DNA of 34,380 nucleotides, taken from Streptomyces sp. NRRL F-4489 (GTDB lineage Bacteria > Actinomycetota > Actinomycetes > Streptomycetales > Streptomycetaceae). Shown one piece after another: positions 1 to 7,591 of this stretch (positions within the stretch are counted from its first letter, which is position 1; the number at the start of each line of letters is the position of its first letter). A program made the position numbers and the translations under genes. Below the pieces are notes generated by a model, which was not told the DNA's origin, ran no database searches, and worked only from the letters and a program-made list of their open reading frames with translations. Location: assembly GCF_001509485.1 (NCBI RefSeq), contig NZ_LLZI01000259.1, positions 1 through 34,380 of the forward strand, read 5' to 3'.

Positions 1-142
1 CACCGAGCGGACCGGCAGCGACAAGGGCGTCGGCCTGGGCCTGTCCATCGTCCGCTCCGTCGTCCGCGCCCACGACGGCACCATCACCGCCGTCCCCCGT
101 GAAGGCGGCGGCCTGGACATGCGCGTCGTCCTCCCGCTCTGA
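1..142 (+). CDS. Sensor histidine kinase, C-terminal end (partial)
   Basis: The frame is open from the window edge (first full codon at base 2) to a TGA at 140-142, giving 46 residues. It contains the G2 box of a GHKL ATPase (GVGLGLSIV), followed by the usual short end of a HATPase_c domain. This part of a two-component kinase binds ATP to phosphorylate the dimerisation-domain histidine; the sensor, HAMP and HisKA parts lie outside the window. The partner response regulator is presumably upstream and the stimulus cannot be told. An inverted repeat built from two GTGCC-N-GGCAC palindromes starts 4 bases after the stop and probably ends transcription. Confidence 0.85.
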   Translation, partial: TERTGSDKGVGLGLSIVRSVVRAHDGTITAVPREGGGLDMRVVLPL

Positions 143-146
143 CCCG

Positions 147-186
147 GTGCCTGGCACGCCCGTTCCGCTGAGAGTGTGCCAGGCAC
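147..186. terminator. Hairpin made of two GTGCC(T/A)GGCAC palindromes, between convergent genes
   Basis: GTGCCTGGCAC at 147-157 and GTGCCAGGCAC at 176-186 are perfect reverse complements, so they form an 11-bp stem with an 18-base loop. Each arm is also a palindrome around its middle base. It lies between the convergent ends of the kinase gene and the reductase gene and could serve both. There is no T run, which is common in high-GC terminators. It is the fullest form of a motif scattered through the first 13 kb. Confidence 0.6.
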
Positions 187-205
187 GTCGTGGTGCGGGC
201 GGGGG

Positions 206-802
206 TCAGCCCTCGATCACCGGCCGGTACGTGCACACGTGGACGCCCGTGCCGCTGGTGGTCGACGAGACCAGTTCCAGGCGGCGCAGGGCACCGTCGT
301 CGGGGAAGATCTTCTTTCCGCCGCCGAGCAGAACCGGCATGATGACCAGCCGCAGTTCGTCCACCAGGTCGGCGCCGAGGAGGCTGCGGACGAGGGCGGA
401 GCTGCCCATCACCAGCAGGTCGCCGCCCTCGGCGCCGCGCAGCTCGCGGATCCGGTCCAGGGCCTCGCCGCCCGGGATGAGGCGGGTGTTCTCCCAGGTG
501 AGCTTGGAGTCGTCGAGGACGCCGGAGACCACGTACTTGGGGATGGCGTTCATCCGGTCGGCGAACGGGTCGCCGGCCCGCTCGGGCCAGGCGGCGGCCA
601 TGGTCTGCCACGTACGGCGCCCGAAGAGCAGGGCCTCGGCCGTCGAGAGGGCGTCGGTGAAGGCACCGCCGACGACCTCCGGGTCGAAGAACCGGTGCGA
701 CCAGCCGCCGTGGGCGAACCCGCCGTCGGTGTCCTCCTCGGAGCCGCCCGGTGCCTGGACCACGCCGTCCAGGCTCATGAATTCGCTGATCACAACGCGC
801 AT
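206..802 (-). CDS. RibD C-terminal/dihydrofolate-reductase-fold family protein
   Basis: The protein has 198 residues from the ATG at 802, preceded by a GGAAGAGG ribosome site. The frame is open further upstream, but that extension overlaps the next gene and lacks family features. Family marks are SLDGV at residues 10-14, a LLFGRRTW strand-helix at 58-65, a GSS-containing turn near 131 and the late segment PVLLGGGKKIF near 154-164. This is the pattern of the single-domain DHFR-like proteins (YyaP/YwjB type), which are presumed NADPH-dependent reductases of unknown substrate. It is not a riboflavin-pathway fusion, since no deaminase domain is present. It follows the adenylate-forming gene in the same direction after about 120 bases, so co-transcription is possible but not shown. 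Confidence 0.85.
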   Translation of the reverse strand: MRVVISEFMSLDGVVQAPGGSEEDTDGGFAHGGWSHRFFDPEVVGGAFTDALSTAEALLFGRRTWQTMAAAWPERAGDPFADRMNAIPKYVVSGVLDDSKLTWENTRLIPGGEALDRIRELRGAEGGDLLVMGSSALVRSLLGADLVDELRLVIMPVLLGGGKKIFPDDGALRRLELVSSTTSGTGVHVCTYRPVIEG

Positions 803-923
803 GGGAGGTGTTCCTCTTCCTTGTTCTGTCGGCCCGGGGACAGCGTAATGGCGACCTCGGCGCCCTCGGTGCCGCCAGGCCGTACCGGCCGCCCCGGGCC
901 ACCTCCCTTGCGGGACAGGCGCG

Positions 924-1913
924 TTAGCGGACGCGCATGCCTGGCAGCTCGCGCAGTGCGGTACGCGGGCGGGCGGCCCGGCCGTTGATGCGGTCGAAGA
1001 CATAGCCGACCCGGCCGCCGTGGCGGACGCGCCGCAGTCCGCTGATCAGGTCGCCGGTGGCGTAGCGCAGGGCGGGGAAGCAGTCGCGGGCGAAGGAGGT
1101 GAGCAGCAGCGCGCCGCTTCCGCCGCCGGGGGCGGCGCCGTCCGCGCCCGGGGGGACGACCTCGGGCAGGATGTGGTCGTGGAAGCGGTAGTGGCCGGCC
1201 GCCGCGTCGTAGTGGGCGATGGCGCCGATCTCCACGCTGTCGAAGACGTCGAGGACGTCGGCGAAGCCGATGCCGAACCGCTCGGCCACCCGGCGGCGCC
1301 AGCCGGCCGGGGCCAGGCCGCCGGCGACGATCACCTTGCGCGGTGCGATGCGCAGCGGGTCGGGGGACCGCAGCAGCTGGTCCAGGATCGCCGGCGTGGT
1401 GAACAGCACGTCCGGGCGGTGGTCGTTGAGGAGCCGGACGCGTGCGCCGAGCGGGCGGTCGCTCTCGATGTCATGGGCGTCGAACCCCATCTCCAGGAAG
1501 ATCCGCCGCGCGGAGGCCGCCGCATGGCAGGCACCGAGGTCGGTGACGGCGACGCCGCCGAGCGGGAGACCGGCGAGGAACGCCTCGAAGAGTTCCCTGC
1601 GCTGGGTGGCGTAGGCGTCCTCGTCGGCCGGGCTGTAGAGCACCCGCTTCGGCCGCCCGGTGCTGGTTCCGGAGCTGAAGTACACGCCCGCGCAAGGGAA
1701 TTGGGGGTGTTCGGCGGTGTAGTAGTGCGCGGTGAGGAGGTCCGGGCCGAGGACCGGCAGCTCGTCGAGCCGGTCCGAGCCGAGCACGCCGCGCCGCGCC
1801 AGGAGATGGCCGTACCAGGGGAAGCGCACGGCGTAACGGGCGGCCAGACAGGCCAGGTCGGCCGAGTGTTCGGCACCCCACTGAGCGGTCGGGGCCACGA
1901 TGTCGACGGTCAT
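924..1913 (-). CDS. Short adenylate-forming enzyme (PaaK/LuxE-like), no C-terminal subdomain
   Basis: The protein has 329 residues. Its ATG overlaps the stop of the upstream SbnA-like gene as ATGA, so translation is probably coupled. AMP-binding motifs are visible: the phosphate loop SSGTSTGRPK at 80-89, FDSVEIG at 224-230 in the place of the A5 motif, and YATGD at 284-288 as the A7 motif. DRINGR at 307-312 resembles the hinge (A8). PaaK-type CoA ligases run about 100 residues beyond this hinge to supply the mobile domain and its catalytic lysine, whereas this protein stops 17 residues after it. It may activate a carboxylic acid as acyl-AMP for a separate acceptor, or rely on another protein. 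The substrate cannot be told. Confidence 0.75.
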   Translation of the reverse strand: MTVDIVAPTAQWGAEHSADLACLAARYAVRFPWYGHLLARRGVLGSDRLDELPVLGPDLLTAHYYTAEHPQFPCAGVYFSSGTSTGRPKRVLYSPADEDAYATQRRELFEAFLAGLPLGGVAVTDLGACHAAASARRIFLEMGFDAHDIESDRPLGARVRLLNDHRPDVLFTTPAILDQLLRSPDPLRIAPRKVIVAGGLAPAGWRRRVAERFGIGFADVLDVFDSVEIGAIAHYDAAAGHYRFHDHILPEVVPPGADGAAPGGGSGALLLTSFARDCFPALRYATGDLISGLRRVRHGGRVGYVFDRINGRAARPRTALRELPGMRVR

Positions 1914-2887
1914 GAGCGGGTCTCCTCGTGCGGTGCGGCGGAGTGAGGGGGGTGAGGGGGGACGGTGGAAGCGGCGGCGCGGGGAGCGGGGTTGCCGTCA
2001 CCGAACGGCCCGGTGCGGCGGTGGCGCGGGTCCGGGGCGAGCGCCAGCACCCGCGAACCGCTGTCGATCGACGGGGCGGCGCGCACCACTGCCGCGAGGA
2101 CCGCGCCGGTGGGCCGGCCGGCCGCCAGTCCGTGCTCAGCGGCGAGCCTGCGGCACATCCGGACGGCCTCCGGCGCGGGGATCAGCAGCAGGGCGTCGGT
2201 GGCCTCGGGAGGGCCGCCGGGCTCCGGGAATTGGTCGTCGGGAACGGCCACCGCCGTCACCCTCGTACGCGGGGAGAATTCCCGGAAGTGGTCCAGGCAG
2301 CCCCGCAGCGTACGGAGCGCGCCCGCGGCGAGGAAGAGATGATCGACGCGGCCCAGCTCCGCCAGGATCGCCGCGGCGGTGCGGGCGGACCGGGCGGCGG
2401 AATGCGCGGAATAGGCATACGGATTCAGCCATACCAGACGCGGATCGGCCGTCAGCAGTTCCCGGACGCGCTCGATCCGGCTGAGCAGAAATCCGCCATT
2501 GGCGTCCCGCCTGGTCACGCCGGTGATCTGCGCTCCCAGCCTTTTCAGCAGTGCCAGCCGGCCGGGTGGTACTTCGGGATCGGTGACGCAGAGGAACCCA
2601 TAGCCTTTTCCGGCGCAGACGGCGGCGAGGGCCACGCCGAGGCTTCCGGAGGAGGCTTCGACGACGGTGCCGCCGGGCCGCAGCAGCCCTTTGGCCTCCG
2701 CGTCCTCGATCATGCCGACCGCGGTCGCCAGTCCGGGGAAGCCGGCCGCTTCGCTTCCCTCGGTGACGAGATGGACCTCGCTTCCCGGCACCAGGCCGTT
2801 CAGTTCCCGAAGTCGTTCGGCGAAAGCCTGCCGCCGGAGAATCCCCGCACAACCGGGAGCGGGAAGAGATGAGGGAAAATTCAACAA
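1910..2887 (-). CDS. SbnA/CysK-fold protein lacking the PLP-binding lysine (probable pseudoenzyme)
   Basis: The 325-residue frame begins with a TTG at 2887; the ribosome site is weak and the start uncertain. From residue 56 to 145 it follows staphylococcal SbnA (the O-phosphoserine/glutamate PLP synthase of diaminopropionate synthesis), for example TDPEVPPGRL at 102-111 and NGGFLLSRIERVRELL at 130-145. The cofactor site is changed. Glycine 52 stands where the Schiff-base lysine of SMKDR should be. The SGNLG loop reads SGSLG (80-84), the TTG phosphate loop reads AGALRTLRG (188-196), and proline 259 replaces the serine that contacts the pyridine nitrogen. The fold seems kept, so a non-catalytic, scaffold or rewired role is inferred. 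It is first in a coupled operon with the adenylation enzyme, and its local GC content is lower than its surroundings. Confidence 0.8.
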   Translation of the reverse strand: MLNFPSSLPAPGCAGILRRQAFAERLRELNGLVPGSEVHLVTEGSEAAGFPGLATAVGMIEDAEAKGLLRPGGTVVEASSGSLGVALAAVCAGKGYGFLCVTDPEVPPGRLALLKRLGAQITGVTRRDANGGFLLSRIERVRELLTADPRLVWLNPYAYSAHSAARSARTAAAILAELGRVDHLFLAAGALRTLRGCLDHFREFSPRTRVTAVAVPDDQFPEPGGPPEATDALLLIPAPEAVRMCRRLAAEHGLAAGRPTGAVLAAVVRAAPSIDSGSRVLALAPDPRHRRTGPFGDGNPAPRAAASTVPPHPPHSAAPHEETRS

Positions 2888-3033
2888 GGTCTTAGCGCCG
2901 CCAAAGACTCACAGATCTCGACACCCCCGCACGAAACAAGGAAAAACCACCTGGAACCGCTGGCCTCGACTATGCCGAGCCATCCGCGAGCGTGTCCAAG
3001 ACCTGTTGATCATCAATCTTATAACCTCTGGGC
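2888..3033. promoter_or_regulatory. Divergent promoter region with a TTGAT-C-ATCAA operator
   Basis: This AT-richer stretch separates the SbnA-like operon (minus) from the LysR gene (plus). A perfect 5-bp inverted repeat with a one-base centre, TTGATCATCAA, lies at 3006-3016. TATAAC at 3020-3025 would be a good -10 box for the LysR gene, only 8 bases from its ATG, so that mRNA may be nearly leaderless. On the minus strand TTGGAC (2994-2999) and CATAGT (2969-2974) could drive the operon, although their 19-base spacing is long. The palindrome sits just upstream of the -10 box, as expected for autoregulation by a LysR protein. Confidence 0.5.
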
Positions 3034-4002
3034 ATGGCAATGACCCTGAGACAGCTTCAATACTTGGTGGCCATCGTGGAGACAGGCTCCTTCACCCGCG
3101 CCGCCGACCGGCTCCATGTCTCACAGCCCGCCCTCTCGCGCCAGTTGCAGATCCTGGAACGGTCCTGCGGCGGCCCGCTGATCGAACGCAACGTCCGCCC
3201 CATCACCCCGACCCCGCTCGGCCGCGCGATACTCCCGCACGCCCGCGCCGCACTGGCCGAAATAGACCGGGCCAACTCCGCCGCCCTGCGGGTGGTCGGC
3301 GTGCACGGCGGCGAACTCCGCCTGACCACCCTCCACTCGATCAGCCTGGGCGTCCTGCCCGCCGTACTGGGTGTCTGGCGCCGGCAGCACTCCGGCGTCC
3401 GCCTGTCGCTCACCGAGAAGCTCTACGACAGCGAGCTCCAGCTGACCATGGCCGCGGGACAGGCCGATGTGGCGATCGGCCCGCCGCCCATGGACTGGCC
3501 CGGCGTCCTCTTCCCGCTGGACGCCGAGGAGTTCGTGGTCGTACTGGCCGCCGACGATCCGCTCGACTGGCCGGACGGCTCCCGGCTGCCGCTGTCCGAA
3601 CTCGCCGCCCGCGAATGGGTCCACTTCACCGAACCCAACGGCCTGTCCAAGATCCTCGACCATGCCTGCGCCGACGCCGGCTTCCAGCCCCTCATCGCGG
3701 TACGCACCCAGCAGACCGCCGCGGCGCTGCAACTGGCCCTGGCCGGTGTCGGGCCGACCCTGCTCCCCGCCAATATGATCCCCGCCAACCCGGCCGCCCG
3801 GGTCTACCTCCTCGACCCGCCCATCCGCCGCCCGCTGGCCGCGTACACCCGGGGCCGGCCCGACGCACTGACGGCGGCCTTCATCGACGTCCTCACCCAC
3901 CACGCCCGGCCCCTGCCGGCCCATGTCGCGGCCCTCGCGGGAGTGCCCGGGAAGCGGGCGGCGGGCCAGGCATCCGGCGGTGCGGAGCGGGCCGCTGACT
4001 GA
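3034..4002 (+). CDS. LysR-family transcriptional regulator
   Basis: The protein has 322 residues with the classical N-terminal winged helix (about 4-62): RQLQYLVAIVETGSF, then AADRLHVSQPALSRQLQILE. It is followed by an effector-binding domain of periplasmic-binding-protein fold (about 93-300) and a short Ala/Gly-rich tail. The ATG at 3034 is used; an ATG at 3040 is an equally good start because neither has a clear ribosome site. LysR regulators usually control the divergent neighbour, so the SbnA-like/adenylation operon is the likely target, with the inverted repeat at 3006-3016 as a possible binding site. The effector is unknown. Confidence 0.9.
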   Translation: MAMTLRQLQYLVAIVETGSFTRAADRLHVSQPALSRQLQILERSCGGPLIERNVRPITPTPLGRAILPHARAALAEIDRANSAALRVVGVHGGELRLTTLHSISLGVLPAVLGVWRRQHSGVRLSLTEKLYDSELQLTMAAGQADVAIGPPPMDWPGVLFPLDAEEFVVVLAADDPLDWPDGSRLPLSELAAREWVHFTEPNGLSKILDHACADAGFQPLIAVRTQQTAAALQLALAGVGPTLLPANMIPANPAARVYLLDPPIRRPLAAYTRGRPDALTAAFIDVLTHHARPLPAHVAALAGVPGKRAAGQASGGAERAAD

Positions 4003-4105
4003 TCGCCCCGGGTCACCCCGCGGGTTCCGTGTCGGAGCGCGGTCGCCGTGCGGGACGCGGGTAGCTTGCTGTCGGCTGTCCGCCGTGTCGTACGTACGCG
4101 AGGCG

Positions 4106-4140
4106 CCAGGCATCGCCGGTCTCCGCGGCGCCAGGCATCG
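4106..4140 (+). repeat. Direct repeat of GGCGCCAGGCATCG ahead of the amidase
   Basis: Two identical 14-base copies (4103-4116 and 4127-4140) are spaced 24 bases apart in the 160-base gap between the LysR gene and the amidase start. Both contain the CCAGGCA heptamer that recurs in this part of the window. They could be a regulatory site for the amidase or simply instances of the interspersed motif. Confidence 0.5.
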
Positions 4141-4162
4141 AGGCTGGAGGGAACGTCACCCG

Positions 4163-4777
4163 ATGCGTCCGTGCTGCTCCCCCGGGCCCAGCCGCCGGCA
4201 CCTCCTCACCGGCATCGCCGCGCTGGCCGCCACCGGCACCGCCTGCTCCGGCAACGCCACGCCGAGCCCCGCCCCGACGGGTACCGGCCCCGGCTACCCG
4301 CAGCCGCAGTGGGTCCCGGCCGCCGCCACCAACTACACACCGGCCGACCGGCCCGACGGGCACCCGGTGCGGATGGTGATCGTGCACGTCACCCAGGAGA
4401 CCTTCCCCGACACCCTGATGCTCTTCGGCCGCCCCGGCTACCGCGCGTCCGCCCACTACGTCGTGCGGTCCGAGGACGGCCATCTCGCCCAGTGCGTACG
4501 GGAGCGGGACGTTGCCTGGCACGCGGGCAACGCCGCGTACAACTGGCGCAGTATCGGGATCGAGCACGAGGGGCGGGTGGACGAACCGCGGTGGTTCACC
4601 CAGGCACTCTACGAGCGGTCGGCGGGGCTGACCGCCGCGATCTGCCGCCGCTACGGCATTCCGGTGGACCGCCGGCACATCATCGGCCATGACGAGGTGC
4701 CGGGCGCCGACCACACCGATCCGGGGCCGCTGTGGGACTGGGCTCGCTATATGCGGCTGGTGCGCGCCGCGTTCTGA
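4163..4777 (+). CDS. Lipoprotein N-acetylmuramoyl-L-alanine amidase (Amidase_2)
   Basis: The protein has 204 residues from the ATG at 4163, with a GGAGG ribosome site 12 bases before it; longer frames run into non-homologous sequence. The N-terminus has a twin arginine (11-12), a hydrophobic stretch and a cysteine at 28 in TGTACS. This suggests a Tat-exported lipoprotein, although the lipobox is not ideal. The catalytic domain (about 66-200) carries probable zinc ligands His75, His176 (GHDEV) and Asp186 (TDPGP), spaced as in AmiD/PGRP-type enzymes, with SAHYVV at 96-101 and IEHEG at 133-137. It would cut the amide bond between MurNAc and L-alanine in peptidoglycan outside the membrane. A role in wall turnover is inferred. 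It is convergent with a second wall-hydrolase candidate. Confidence 0.85.
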   Translation: MRPCCSPGPSRRHLLTGIAALAATGTACSGNATPSPAPTGTGPGYPQPQWVPAAATNYTPADRPDGHPVRMVIVHVTQETFPDTLMLFGRPGYRASAHYVVRSEDGHLAQCVRERDVAWHAGNAAYNWRSIGIEHEGRVDEPRWFTQALYERSAGLTAAICRRYGIPVDRRHIIGHDEVPGADHTDPGPLWDWARYMRLVRAAF

Positions 4778-4792
4778 CGGGACTCTCCGAGA

Positions 4793-4819
4793 GCGGCCGG
4801 CCCGCCGGTCCCCGGCCGC
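4793..4819. terminator. Hairpin between convergent amidase and peptidase genes
   Basis: GCGGCCGG (4793-4800) and CCGGCCGC (4812-4819) form an 8-bp GC stem with an 11-base loop, 16 bases after the amidase stop and between two convergent genes. It could end both transcripts. Confidence 0.5.
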
Positions 4820-4872
4820 CGCGGATCACCTACCGGGGCCGCCCGCTGCCGGGATCACCGGCCGGGCGCGGA

Positions 4873-5385
4873 TCACCGGTTGCCGTTGAAGTAGGTGATG
4901 TCCCAGTGGGAGCCCTCGCGGGCGTAGACGTTGCCGGCCGGTGACTTGTACGTCTTCGCCCTGTCGCCGGGGCGCGGACCGGTGTAGCGGAAGTGGCGGG
5001 TGATGTACCTGTCGACGCACGTCGTCACATGCATATCGACCTTGTAGCCGTTCCAGTGGCTGTACTTGCCGGCCGCGTGGCCGCGTTCGGTGCCGGCGGT
5101 GAGGGAGACCGCGCAGCCGCTCGCCCTCTTGAACGCGATGACGCCGGCGACGGTGGTCCGGTTGATCTGGTCGAACGAGGTGCACCTCTTGTTGTTGCGG
5201 TCGCTGCACCGGCCGGAGGAGGTCCAGGTGATACCGGCCTTCCGGAACTGCTGGGCCGCGGCGGCGTGGGTGTACTTCGCCGGTGCGGCGGTCACGGCGG
5301 GCGCCGCGGCCACGGCGGGCGCCGCGGCGGCCAGCAGCCCGGCCGCCAGCAGGGATGCGCACGCGGCGCGGATGCGTACGGTCAT
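4873..5385 (-). CDS. Secreted M15/VanY-like peptidase
   Basis: The protein has 170 residues from the ATG at 5385, with an AAGGACGGAG ribosome site. A Sec signal peptide is clear: MTVRIRAA, a hydrophobic run, then Ala-rich cleavage sites near residues 26-35. The mature part has the metal site of the M15 (LAS) family: S-x-H-x2-G-x3-D at 109-117 (His110, Asp117) and His160 in SHWDI. These would hold zinc, as in D-Ala-D-Ala carboxypeptidases and phage endolysins. Six cysteines (60, 68, 91, 123 and neighbours in the mature part and signal region) suggest disulphide bonds outside the cell. A role in cutting peptidoglycan stem peptides is likely by family. Its start region is followed upstream by the broken gene at 5588-6895. 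Confidence 0.75.
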   Translation of the reverse strand: MTVRIRAACASLLAAGLLAAAAPAVAAAPAVTAAPAKYTHAAAAQQFRKAGITWTSSGRCSDRNNKRCTSFDQINRTTVAGVIAFKRASGCAVSLTAGTERGHAAGKYSHWNGYKVDMHVTTCVDRYITRHFRYTGPRPGDRAKTYKSPAGNVYAREGSHWDITYFNGNR

Positions 5386-5587
5386 GCTCCGTCCTTTCGG
5401 AAGGGATCTCGGACCCCCGTACAGTGCCGCATCCCGGGGGCGGCTCCAAGGGGCCGGGCGGGGGCGCGCGAGGGCACCCGGCGGGTTGCCGGATGGCTCC
5501 CGCGCCAGGGCTTCACACCCCCACCACGGCTGTGGCGGGGCGCTACCCCCATTCCATCCCTTGCATCCGCTACGTCTGCTACTTCCG

Positions 5588-6895
5588 CTACGTCCGCCTG
5601 GGCTCGTCGGGCCAGGCGTAGCCCAGCGCCAGGGCGTGCTCGCGGCTGCCGCCGCAGACGTCCGCGTAGCGCTTCGGGTCGGTGGTGGCCAGCCGGTGCA
5701 GCGCGGCCGCGGCCCGTTCCTCCGGTGGCCTGCCGTCGTCCGGGATGCGCCAAACGAATTGCAGCCAGGGCGAGTTGAGGGCGCCCTGCCCATCGGGGGT
5801 GCTTGGGGAGGTGCCTGGGGCGGCGCCTGGATCGGCGCCTGGTTCGGGTCGGTCCTGGGCCGGTGGACGAAGTAGCACACGACCGTGTCGGAGTCGTCCC
5901 AGTCGACGCCGGTCCAGCCCGGCTCGACGTCCCACTGGGCCAGGAGGCCGGGGCGTGCGCGCAGCCCCGCCGTGACCCGGCCGGGCGTTCCCAGGCACCC
6001 CATACGACGTGGTCGCCCTCGCGGCGGATGGTGACGTACAGCGCGCCGCAGCAGCCTTCCGTGCAGTACGCCTCGGCGAGCCGGACCCGCGTGGGCTCCG
6101 GCCCCGCCCGCAGCCGGCCGCTGTCGAGCAGGTACTCCGGGGTGTGCCCGGGGCCGAGGCCGAAGGCTCCCGGCACCAGCGGCCGGCCGTCGAGCAGGAA
6201 GCGGGTCTCGACCTCGGCCCGCTCCGCCGGATCCCGCACGACCACCTCGATACGCAGGACGTTGGAAGCCGAAGCGTCGCCGCGAGCGCCGTGGTCTTCC
6301 ACCTCTTCCGCCCCGCCGGCCCCGTCCGCCCGCTCAACGGTGCCGAAGAGCCGACGCGTTGCGTTGCGGATCCAGCCCAGGCGGGTGCGGCTGTTCCGGC
6401 CGTCGACATCGGCGAGTTCGATGGGGTCGCTACCGGAGGTGGCGGAGAGAGCAGACCAGGCAGCCGACGTGAGCAGCCGCGCCAGTTCATCGAGCAATGC
6501 GTGGCGTTGGCCGGGCTGCCAGGCAAGCAGCGCGCAGGGGCCGCTGTGCAGTTCCTGGGCGAGGGTGAGGAGGATGGCGAAGTGGTCGGTGGTGGGCGGG
6601 AGTTGACCGGCCAGCCGGCGGTGACTCTCGGCCGCGGCCCAGGCAGTGTCCTGGCTGGTCAGCAGGGGAGCGAGCGCGTCGGTGAGCGCGTCCTGGGCGG
6701 CGGACCAGCTGAGGTCGGTGGCGCGTTGCCCGGGTGGTGGTTCCGGTAGGCGGTAGCCGCCCCGCGGCGGGTGGCCGTCGGGCGCCGCGCGGTGCCGGCG
6801 CAGAGTGCGTACGTAGAGGGGGAGCGGCGGGTTGGGAGCGGAGCGCTCCGGACGGGCGCTCACCAGGCGGGGTGGAACTCGATTCCGTAAGCCAT
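5588..6895 (-). pseudogene. Frameshifted gene of unknown function
   Basis: One protein seems spread over several frames. An ATG at 6895 opens MAYGIEFHPAW and stops at once. An overlapping GTG at 6863 opens a frame that looks coding down to EGDHVVWGAWE near 6000, including a stretch with cysteines (AYCTEGCCGALYVTIRR). The sense then continues in a second frame (LLAQWDVEPGWTGVDWDDSD, ending near 5840) and finishes in a third (SPWLQFVWRIPDDGRPPEE to the TAG at 5588). The first switch falls at a CCAGGCA motif (5991-5997). The second falls in or next to four tandem 12-bp units containing GCCTGG (5795-5842). I do not recognise the family. Sequencing error could explain one shift but is less likely for two or three. 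Confidence 0.65.
5795..5842 (+). repeat. Four tandem 12-bp units inside the broken gene
   Basis: Units at 5795-5806, 5807-5818, 5819-5830 and 5831-5842 share the form (n)nnGG(T/C)GC(C/T)TGG; the last three carry GYGCCTGG. On the coding strand the tract encodes a Pro/Gln/Ala-rich run (QAPPQAPP). The period is a multiple of three, so copy-number change alone would not shift the frame. Confidence 0.8.
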
Positions 6896-6964
6896 GGGGC
6901 GATCTTGCCAGTCACCCTCGACCGCGCGCCAGGCATTTCCCCAACCCGGCAGGCATGCACTCCC

Positions 6965-7567
6965 CTACTCCCCCGCCTCCTGGAAGGCCGCGAGCATCTC
7001 GGGCGTCCAGGTCAGCCTGCCGTCCCGGAGGTCGTCGAGGACGCCGCGCAGCCAGCGTTCCTCGGCGCGGAGGAGGGTGATCAGGTACTCGTTCTCGATG
7101 AGGGTGATGCGCGGCAGTCCGGCCGGGGCCGCCGCGGTCTGGCGCTCGGTCTCGGCGCGTTGGGCCGTGATGTGCCGCAGGCGCCGCTCCAGGAGGGGGG
7201 CCACCTCGTCCGGGGTGAGCATCAGCATGTTCGACAGCGCGACCGGGAAGACCGGGAACTCCGCCTTGGGGACCGCGAGCATCTGCTCCAGCCACTCCCG
7301 GGTCGCCGCCCGGCCCTCGTCGGTGACCTCGTAAACGGTCCGCTCCGGGTACTGCTGATCGCGCTCGGTCTGGCGGACGGCGATCAGTCCGCCGGCCTGG
7401 AGCCGTTCGATGGTGCGGTAGAGGCCGGTGCGCTGGCCGACGTTGACCACGTGCTCCTTCCCCCACTGCTTGAGCAGCTGCTGAATGCCGTAGGGGTGCA
7501 GCGGCCGGTGATGCAGCAGGACCAGCACGGTCAGGCCGAGTGGCGAGCTCTTCACGGTGGTGGTCAT
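6965..7567 (-). CDS. PadR-family transcriptional regulator
   Basis: The protein has 200 residues if started at the ATG at 7567 (MTTTVKSSPLGLTVL); an in-frame ATG at 7576 is equally possible. The PadR winged helix spans about 10-90: LLHHRPLHPYGIQQLL, a recognition region with TGLYRTIERLQAGGLI and the wing near YPERTVYEVTDEG. The Vir_C-like helical dimerisation part follows. PadR proteins repress a neighbouring gene until a small, often phenolic ligand binds. Here the divergent neighbour is a flavin monooxygenase and the short gap holds inverted and direct repeats, so repression of that gene and of itself is a reasonable inference. The gap downstream (6896-6964 lies past its stop) carries one CCAGGCA motif. 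Confidence 0.88.
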   Translation of the reverse strand: MTTTVKSSPLGLTVLVLLHHRPLHPYGIQQLLKQWGKEHVVNVGQRTGLYRTIERLQAGGLIAVRQTERDQQYPERTVYEVTDEGRAATREWLEQMLAVPKAEFPVFPVALSNMLMLTPDEVAPLLERRLRHITAQRAETERQTAAAPAGLPRITLIENEYLITLLRAEERWLRGVLDDLRDGRLTWTPEMLAAFQEAGE

Positions 7568-7591
7568 ACCGGCCATCGTAGTCAGCGAGGT

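Noticed and set aside
1020..2872. Long plus-strand ORFs opposite the SbnA-like operon
   Set aside because: They are mirror frames caused by GC-rich third positions; Gly/Arg-rich and without family features.
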